Shown: positions 61,501 to 64,000 of the stretch, one piece after another | Position numbering within the stretch: the stretch's first letter is position 1 | How the letters are laid out: each line of letters opens with the position of its first letter | Source of the DNA: Glossina fuscipes | Lineage: Eukaryota; Arthropoda; Insecta; Diptera; Glossinidae | DNA: 64,000 nucleotides | Direction of reading: 5' to 3' | NCBI RefSeq assembly: GCF_014805625.2 | Contig: NW_023998427.1 | Location: 3,042,092 to 3,106,091, forward strand | The notes under the pieces: generated by a model | Database searches by the model: none | What the model was told of the DNA's origin: nothing | Seen by the model: the letters and a program-made list of their open reading frames with translations, nothing else | Program-made: the position numbers and the translations under genes

Positions 61501-61603
61501 CGTTGATGAAATGATCACCATTTATAAGATTTTGAGTATTTTGAGCCGCTGTTATAAAAGCCAAAAGGCATAAGACATAACTAATTAAATGAATTGTAAA
61601 CAT
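27002..61603 (-). CDS. NRF-6-like acyltransferase (nose resistant to fluoxetine family)
   Basis: A membrane O-acyltransferase of the acyltransferase-3 family with an N-terminal NRF domain; family members act in epithelial lipid or small-molecule handling, but the substrate is unknown. Exons: 61603-61261, 32717-32461, 29525-29347, 29290-28571, 28508-28343, 28288-27665, 27130-27002; phases close to 806 codons (805 aa). In order: signal peptide ([20 protein letters not shown]), NRF domain ([20 protein letters not shown] joined to [20 protein letters not shown], then [15 protein letters not shown]), membrane segment [20 protein letters not shown] (~260), low-complexity Ser/Glu linker, then acyltransferase domain from ~396 with conserved LGHT (His ~414), [37 protein letters not shown] across an intron, [20 protein letters not shown], and the final helix plus [13 protein letters not shown] on the last exon. 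Introns: 28,543, 2,935, 56, 62, 54 and 534 nt. The 54-nt intron is a multiple of 3 and reads through without a stop. Fly genomes have many paralogues, so I give no symbol. Confidence 0.94.
29876..30030 (+). repeat. SINE-like sequence with tRNA-type head (second body type)
   Basis: The segment AGAGCCGCGACTAGTAAG...GATCGTGGGTTGAAATG resembles the B-box half of the SINE head at 14313 (GAGTCTCGACTAGCAACTC...GGTCGTGGGCTC). The downstream body differs and instead resembles 55105-55195 (CACTAGACTGTGGCTACTCC versus CACTAGGCTATGGTCACTCC). It lies in intron 2 of the NRF gene. No target-site duplication was found. Confidence 0.4.
31450..32360 (+). repeat. Rep-A dispersed repeat, near full length
   Basis: Starts CAAGTAAGAAAATTGTATTC, then CGAATCTTTTATACCCATTA. 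It ends with GACAGACGGACGGATATGCT, AAATCGATACAGAATTTGAT and a decayed GATGGGTATAAA-like terminus. Drosophila genomes carry a comparable widespread repeat with AACAAGTAAGAA and GATCAAGAATATATATACTT blocks (recalled, not checked). It lies in NRF intron 2, its end only about 100 bp from exon 2. Confidence 0.65.
32718..33969. other. NRF intron 1, 3' portion
   Basis: Begins with a pyrimidine-rich acceptor (CCTTTTTGCAG on the minus strand). Otherwise A/T-rich with short homopolymers; no gene seen. Confidence 0.5.
33980..34668 (-). pseudogene. Tc1-like transposase relic
   Basis: Reading on the minus strand, blocks fall in the right order in shifting frames. First is an HTH segment with [20 protein letters not shown] and [15 protein letters not shown], then [15 protein letters not shown] (the WRKPGE...KHGGGSVMVWGC block), then [19 protein letters not shown] and [11 protein letters not shown], then [15 protein letters not shown]. 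The third catalytic Glu of PIEN is Ala, and stops interrupt the frames. It lies in NRF intron 1. This is a different sequence variant from the copy at 155-466. Confidence 0.85.
34669..35829. other. NRF intron 1, nothing recognised
   Basis: No gene or confident repeat; an 83-codon plus ORF (35197-35448) has no recognisable family. Confidence 0.4.
35830..36340 (-). mobile_element. LINE fragment, C-terminal end of ORF2
   Basis: Minus-strand frames give [20 protein letters not shown] followed by LYRYFIESI, the conserved region downstream of the RT in Jockey-like LINEs (R.ILEYAS.VW.P). These continue with [38 protein letters not shown] and [11 protein letters not shown]. The end is collinear with the fragment at 55840-56480 but diverged, so these are related families. 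Confidence 0.8.
36480..36900 (-). repeat. Rep-A dispersed repeat
   Basis: Carries CTGCAACGCCCAGAAAGAAG, CTGCCTGTCCGCCTTTCTGC and GTAAACATTCTCCTGATCG, matching the reverse strand of the other Rep-A copies. Confidence 0.6.
37065..37397 (+). mobile_element. Candidate LTR of a retrotransposon (BEL/Pao-like?)
   Basis: A 333-bp block begins TGTTAGGG and ends TATCCA, the TG...CA pattern. It contains TATAAATGG at about 37211, an initiator-like GAGTCAGTCGGAC downstream of it, and AATAAA near 37341 followed by a T/C-rich end. It is followed directly by CGATCTGGTGATACGAATGG, which could begin a leader with a tRNA primer site. No gag/pol frame follows, and no second LTR or target duplication was seen. 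The class assignment is a guess from layout. Confidence 0.4.
38269..38292. repeat. Poly(A) tract
   Basis: About 24 A in a row in NRF intron 1. Similar tracts are at 39028-39053 (T), 48404-48430 (A, slightly interrupted), 56751-56772 (T), 61685-61707 (T) and 61848-61866 (T). Confidence 0.9.
39770..41000 (-). mobile_element. LINE fragment: RT domain to C-terminus
   Basis: The longest LINE relic. On the minus strand a 167-codon frame (40976-40473) gives [35 protein letters not shown] and [16 protein letters not shown] (motif A, where the usual catalytic Asp of LDISKAFD is Asn). It then has [15 protein letters not shown] (degenerate motif B, PQGS...SP.LF). After frameshifts come [30 protein letters not shown], then [20 protein letters not shown] and [20 protein letters not shown]. 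The order and spacing fit RT, thumb and C-terminal domain. It sits in NRF intron 1 on the same strand as the gene. Confidence 0.88.
41143..41420 (+). repeat. Rep-B dispersed repeat
   Basis: Begins ATACCCTACATCACTTGTG and carries GTGCGGATGTATGCAACATC, CTTTTGGCCCAAGAACG and GATTCGGGTCGTACCACTT. The right end is eroded. Confidence 0.7.
41700..42110 (-). repeat. Rep-A dispersed repeat
   Basis: Shares GGAAGCTTCGGAGTCTCC, TGCCCGTCTGTCCAAATATG and AGTAAACATTATCCCATGCG with the other minus-oriented copies. Confidence 0.6.
42111..44388. other. NRF intron 1, simple-sequence-rich, no gene
   Basis: Contains A/T runs (42757-42772, 42918-42932), a short (TA)n near 43225-43239, a (GACA)n near 43029-43040, and a GAGA/TCTC inverted repeat at about 43860-43889. 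Nothing coding is supported. Confidence 0.5.
44389..44515. repeat. (TA)n microsatellite, imperfect
   Basis: About 125 bp of AT/TATG dinucleotides. It generates a false Tyr/Ile-repeat ORF on both strands. Confidence 0.9.
45490..46215 (+). repeat. Rep-B dispersed repeat
   Basis: Contains ACTTTTTATTATATCGCTTG, AAGCTTGTCTGTCCGTCAGA and AGGTCACAAATTTTACAAAT, equivalent to blocks of the 13.35 kb copy. It continues with matching 3' parts (TCCCATATAAAAATTC, TTATATGGCAACAGGG). The boundaries are uncertain. Confidence 0.55.
46931..47132. repeat. 17-bp minisatellite, 12 units
   Basis: Twelve head-to-tail units of GTTGAGATGAATTCTGA, the last cut short by 2 bp; every unit keeps an EcoRI site (GAATTC). 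Units end in GA or AG. Units 3-5 and 6-8 repeat the order GA, GA, AG, giving a 51-bp higher-order period, and units 2 and 10 share a GAGGTG variant. There are no spacers, so it is not CRISPR-like. Confidence 0.97.
48010..48385 (-). repeat. Rep-B dispersed repeat
   Basis: The right end on the plus strand reads CAAGTAGTGTAGGGCATAAA, the reverse of the family's left terminus. TTTGACCCAAGTCATTTT and GGACAAACTTAAATCGATTC lie inside. Confidence 0.6.
48815..48862. repeat. Compound (TA)n(CA)n microsatellite
   Basis: About 16 TA followed by 8 CA units. Confidence 0.95.
49875..50140 (+). repeat. Rep-B dispersed repeat
   Basis: Contains AGTTTGTGCGGATGTATGCA, CACCGATCGATTCAAAGTGA, GTCCATCCGTCTATCCGGCT and AAATGGTTCGGATCGAACCA. 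It lies directly upstream of the mariner relic. Confidence 0.7.
50300..50860 (+). pseudogene. mariner transposase relic
   Basis: Plus-strand frames recall the N-terminal half of mariner transposases: [14 protein letters not shown] at the start, then in another frame [20 protein letters not shown] (compare the KxWLxxxYGExxxSKxxVxxW pattern), and [20 protein letters not shown] (compare KIHKMILNDRKMKL.EIAE). Later pieces include [14 protein letters not shown] in place of the RKLCAKWVPR motif, then [11 protein letters not shown]. Frameshifts and stops are frequent and the catalytic D,D34D core is not readable. It lies in NRF intron 1, antisense to the gene. Confidence 0.7.
51605..51770 (+). repeat. 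Rep-B dispersed repeat, 5' part
   Basis: Contains AAGTTTGTGCGGATGTATGC and ATACCGATCGATTCAGAATC followed by a TGTGTG tract that may have replaced the rest. Confidence 0.65.
52739..52941 (-). mobile_element. tRNA-derived SINE, copy 2, with 13-bp TSD
   Basis: A minus-strand insertion flanked by the exact duplication TGTTAATATTATT (52726-52738 and 52942-52954). The head reads ACCTGGGTGGCCGAGTAGGC (A box), then CAATGGTCGTGGGTTCGAAT with an intact B box GGTTCGAATC. The body ends AATTTATTTCTCTGGCGAAA with an (ATAAT)n tail. The left duplication merges into the tail because both are AT-rich, so its edge is slightly uncertain. Confidence 0.9.
53044..53241 (+). mobile_element. tRNA-derived SINE, copy 3, duplicated B box
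   Basis: The same family in plus orientation, about 100 bp from copy 2 and head-to-head with it. Flanks share TTAAAATTT (53035-53043 and 53242-53250). The B-box segment GTTCGAATCTCAA is tandemly duplicated, giving two B boxes. The A box is partly eroded (CTCAGTAGCCGAAGGCGAGG). The tail is (AAT)n with one G. Confidence 0.9.
53548..53594. other. Two abutting GC-rich hairpins
   Basis: Hairpin 1: CTGTGCA, 6-nt loop, TGCACAG (53548-53567). Hairpin 2 follows with no gap: TCCCGGCGTAC, loop TTGCG, GTACGCCGGGA (53568-53594), a perfect 11-bp stem. Local GC content is far above the surroundings. No pol III terminator or known RNA family is evident. Confidence 0.75.
54985..55215 (+). repeat. SINE-like sequence, second body type
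   Basis: A tRNA-like head (GATGAGAGCCGGCAACTGCG, then GCGTTCAAACTGC as a B-box-like element) is followed by CACCCACTAGGCTATGGTCA and a pyrimidine-rich stretch resembling 29940-30028. The boundaries are not defined, and no target duplication was seen. Confidence 0.4.
55447..55504. repeat. (TATG)n microsatellite
   Basis: About 14 tetranucleotide units with one TATATATG interruption. Confidence 0.95.
55840..56480 (-). mobile_element. LINE fragment, ORF2 C-terminal region, Jockey-like
   Basis: A 141-codon minus frame (56271-55846) gives [40 protein letters not shown] and [20 protein letters not shown], then [20 protein letters not shown]. Upstream codons read [20 protein letters not shown], the conserved V..F.DLG...D..L segment that follows RT. 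It is the same family type as 11907-12612 (shared LNNLVT.CS block). Confidence 0.88.
57012..57290 (+). repeat. Rep-B dispersed repeat, short form with both ends
   Basis: The left end CATACCCTACATCACTTGTG and right end GAAGTGGTTTAGGGTATT (reverse: AATACCCTAAACCACTTC) make inverted termini about 280 bp apart. The interior carries the usual TATTATATCGATC...CAGAATCAC and CGTGTTTTGGTCTAAGAGCG blocks. Confidence 0.7.
58089..58994 (+). repeat. Rep-A dispersed repeat, near full length
   Basis: Begins ACAAGTAGGAAAATTGTATT, then TACTTTTCATACCCATCACC. It carries GGACAGGCAGACCGACTGAC, AAATCGATTTAGAATTTGAT and CCTGATCAAGAATATATACA, and ends GTGATGGGTATAAAAAGG. It also contains an internal partial duplication of the terminal module near 58430-58540. 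Confidence 0.7.
59463..59824. mobile_element. pogo/Tigger-type MITE with TA duplication
   Basis: A 362-bp noncoding element. The left end is CAGGTGTCCCTCACTTAACA and the right end, reverse-complemented, is CAGGCGTCTCTCGTTTAACA; TA flanks each side (59461-59462 and 59825-59826). The CAGGYGTCYCTC start is typical of Tigger/pogo ends. It encodes no transposase. The ends differ from those of the Tigger relic at 2751-3769, so a different autonomous partner is implied. It lies in NRF intron 1, 1.4 kb from exon 1. Confidence 0.88.
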
Positions 61604-62467
61604 ATTGAAGCATGAATGATTTGCCGATTTATAAATTTTCTTCCTTGATTTTTATCAATATACATACACATATATATTTATTGTTTTTTTTTTTTTTTTT
61701 TTTTTTTCTTCTTCTTTTCGTTGATGAACTATTTATGTAAATTCATTTAATGACACTTTCACTTTCTAATAATTACGGCATTCACATATATAAACACTTG
61801 TTATGAAATCATTTATGCATTCATATATTTCATGTATTATGTGAATTTTTTTTTTTTTTTTTTTTTGGATTATATTTTAAGCATTTAATTTTTGTGCCAT
61901 ACATACATACATACGGAGAAGTTCTCTTACAAAACGTTTATGAATTGTTCTTTGACTCTTTGACACGTTATGTAAATGTGAGCGATGTTTGAAAAAGTTT
62001 CCGCGCGCCTATCGTAGACAACCAATTTAGGTGATTGCCTGTTAACGAATTGCGCCTGCGCGCGTTTTTAGGGTTTTATTACAAAGTTAAGCTATAAACT
62101 AATGAAACGTATACGCAAGTGCGAGAAAGAGTAAAGTACACATCCCTATACGCATTTTAGTATTAGATTACAGCGGAGAGATGATCATCAGCAATGAAAT
62201 CAGAAAGTACTTCTCTTTTAGATCGTTTTAAAACTAAAATTTGGGTTTGCTTTAAACCTAACCGTACGACAAATGAAAGTGAACTGAAGTGCCGTTTTCT
62301 TCTTTCGTCGGCGAAAAGTTCAAGCTTAAATGCTGTTGTTTTCATTTTCGTTATCGGTTTGTTGCAACGCAAACCAACTGACTGACTCTGATTTTGAATG
62401 AATTGGTAATGACTAACTGGTGGTATGTTGGGCTATAATGGTAGTACCGAATAATATGCATGGCAAA
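61604..62467. other. NRF gene 5' flank
   Basis: Immediate upstream region of exon 1 (gene on minus strand). It includes T runs at 61685-61707 and 61848-61866, and a local GC-richer patch with CGCGCG motifs near 62000-62070 that could be a promoter or alternative leader. No element is decisive. Confidence 0.35.
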
Positions 62468-62503
<36 letters not shown>

Positions 62504-62546
62504 TTTAATAAACACGCACACACAAGCACATCTGTGTATGTTTAAG

Positions 62547-62577
<31 letters not shown>

Positions 62578-62585
62578 ACTGCTGA

Positions 62586-62621
<36 letters not shown>

Positions 62622-62642
62622 GTTGTTGTTGTTGTTGTTGTT
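62468..62642. repeat. Compound microsatellite: (GT)n, (CTG)n, (TTA)n, (TTG)n
   Basis: (GT)n at about 62471-62501, (CTG)n at 62549-62584 with one CTA, (TTA)n at 62586-62620 and (TTG)n at 62622-62640, about 0.9-1.0 kb upstream of NRF exon 1. Confidence 0.95.
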
Positions 62643-63299
62643 TTTATTATTTAAGGTTTTCTGTTATGTTATGTTAAGTCATAGTATTAAACATCATGTA
62701 TAAGTATATGTGACGCACATGTCTATATATTAGCCAAAATGCAATATATGATAACACTTGCGCCACACACATGACATCCATATGAACACGGCCGAGTCCT
62801 CTCTTTCTCCCTTTGTCTTTTGTCTGTTTGCATGCCGCCGATCTGCTTATATTTTGTATAAGTGTGGGTTAACTTTAGTTTGTACCTATTATCTGTGCTT
62901 GCAATGATTATGTCCAGTAACTTTTATTACCGGTATAATTTATATCGACATCACACGTATAACAATGCTGCTTATACAAACATTATTATCATCTATCTTC
63001 TAGTACTTTTGTGTGTTTGCCTCTGCATATATGTTTATGTCCTATATTTTGTTGTTATATTTTTCTTTTTTGGTTTTCAACTTGAAACTTGTTTTTTAAT
63101 TAAAATCGTTCAATTTTGCTGGATTCTTTTGAAGCTTGTCAAAAACTTCGAATCAAACATTTGTTAATGAGTCCTTTTGTTCTCTTAATTTTTTTTTTTT
63201 CCACTCAAGTAATTCAAATCTATGTATTGTTTTTTCTTTATAATGGACATAGTGGCAGCATACTGTCAACTAGTGTGGCTTCAACATTTAGGTAAACCA

Positions 63300-63530
63300 T
63301 TGTGGAACAGCGTTCGCATTGTCTTGCAATGGCGGTTTATGGATCATTGATCTTAACTATCTTAACCTACATCCTTCGCCTTCTAATACGTGGTGCGGGG
63401 GATTTGGATGTCGCTTTCGTGGGACTTGGCTCCGAAAAATGTTATATCCGTTCGTTCCATAATTGTCTCCAGTATCATTGCCTACGGGTTATGTGGTGTA
63501 ATTTGTATCTCCAGAGATCTGAAAAACATA
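63300..63530 (+). pseudogene. Possible V-ATPase proteolipid relic
   Basis: Frame-shifted plus-strand pieces resemble the V-ATPase membrane-ring subunit (c or c''): GTAFALSCNGGLW in one frame, MAVYGSLI in another, then APKNVISVRSIIVSSIIAYG followed by LCGVICIS. The last piece recalls the fourth-helix pattern (RSIIPV..SIIAIYGL) of subunit c. The intron pattern and the essential Glu are not readable. The match is short and could be a chance hydrophobic similarity. Confidence 0.25.
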
Positions 63531-64000
63531 TTTCTCGAAGATAGACGAAAAGGATCGAAATTGTCGTATGCGAATTGAATTGAATTGAATTGCCTTCTCT
63601 ATCAGCAAAACGTTCGATTAATTAGGTCAACTGGCTACATTTAGTAAGTTTCGTACGCCTACCTTCTCAAGTGCATTCAATTCAGCAGCATTTGTGCTTA
63701 TACTTTAGTGCCATTGAGCGATTCACAATTCTTGAATGTTTTGAAATCATTAAAAAAATTGTACCAAAGTGAGAGACCCGTTTTGGGTGCTCATCGTTTA
63801 CTCATCAGAGAATTAGGTCGCCATCATGGTTTATCTATTTATGTAGTCGCAATCGCAAATGTGATTTAATGCCCATGGATTCTTTCTTGTGCCTACATCA
63901 AGGCCCGAATATATGCTGACAAGCTACACACTCTGCAACATTTCTCAAGCTATCGCATAAATAACGCAACTGATGTTGGACAGAGTGATTAATAATTTCA
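63531..64000. other. Unannotated end of window
   Basis: A short (GAATT)n array near 63572-63592; otherwise nothing recognised. Confidence 0.4.

Overview
The window looks like nuclear DNA of a higher (cyclorrhaphous, probably calyptrate) fly. It is very AT-rich, has 54-69 nt spliceosomal introns, many microsatellites, a dense load of decayed transposons, and four protein-coding genes whose predicted products are clear insect orthologues. A tsetse- or muscid-like genome is my inference; nothing in the sequence proves a species. There is no prokaryotic signal and no CRISPR array.

Layout. 1-9.9 kb: mostly TE relics (a Tc1-like transposase end, a TA-flanked Tigger/pogo deletion derivative) plus a possible 61-aa gene. 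9.9-11.6 kb (-): PSMD5, the proteasome base-assembly chaperone, 3 exons, 513 aa. 11.6-15.1 kb: LINE fragment, a dispersed repeat (Rep-B), and a tRNA-derived SINE with a 12-bp target-site duplication. 15.1-16.8 kb (+): Bap60, a SWI/SNF (Brahma complex) subunit, 3 exons, 500 aa. 19.3-21.1 kb (+): a CLPTM1L-type multipass ER membrane protein, 3 exons, 556 aa. 21.1-27 kb: a 100-N assembly gap, repeats, a run of unexplained coding-like segments and an ORF ending in A33. 27.0-61.6 kb (-): one gene for a secretory/membrane NRF-6-type acyltransferase, 7 coding exons, 805 aa. Its first intron is about 28.5 kb and holds most of the window's transposons. 61.6-64 kb: 5' flank with a compound microsatellite and a possible V-ATPase proteolipid relic.

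The host genes are unrelated housekeeping or membrane genes, not an operon or pathway. PSMD5 and Bap60 are divergent (3.6 kb apart); CLPTM1L and the NRF gene are convergent. All splice junctions below were read by eye from GT/AG sites, phase and family homology; in each gene the phases close exactly.

The most notable non-genic content is (1) a tRNA-Leu/Ser-like SINE family with three copies, each with a target-site duplication, two of them head-to-head inside the giant intron; (2) a 362-bp TA-flanked pogo/Tigger-type MITE; (3) a 17-bp EcoRI-site minisatellite with three-unit higher-order structure; (4) two widely dispersed AT-rich repeat families (called Rep-A and Rep-B here); and (5) four related LINE fragments. 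I found no convincing new multi-gene system; the best candidates for something undescribed are the SINE family and the unidentified coding-like block at 22.8-25.0 kb.
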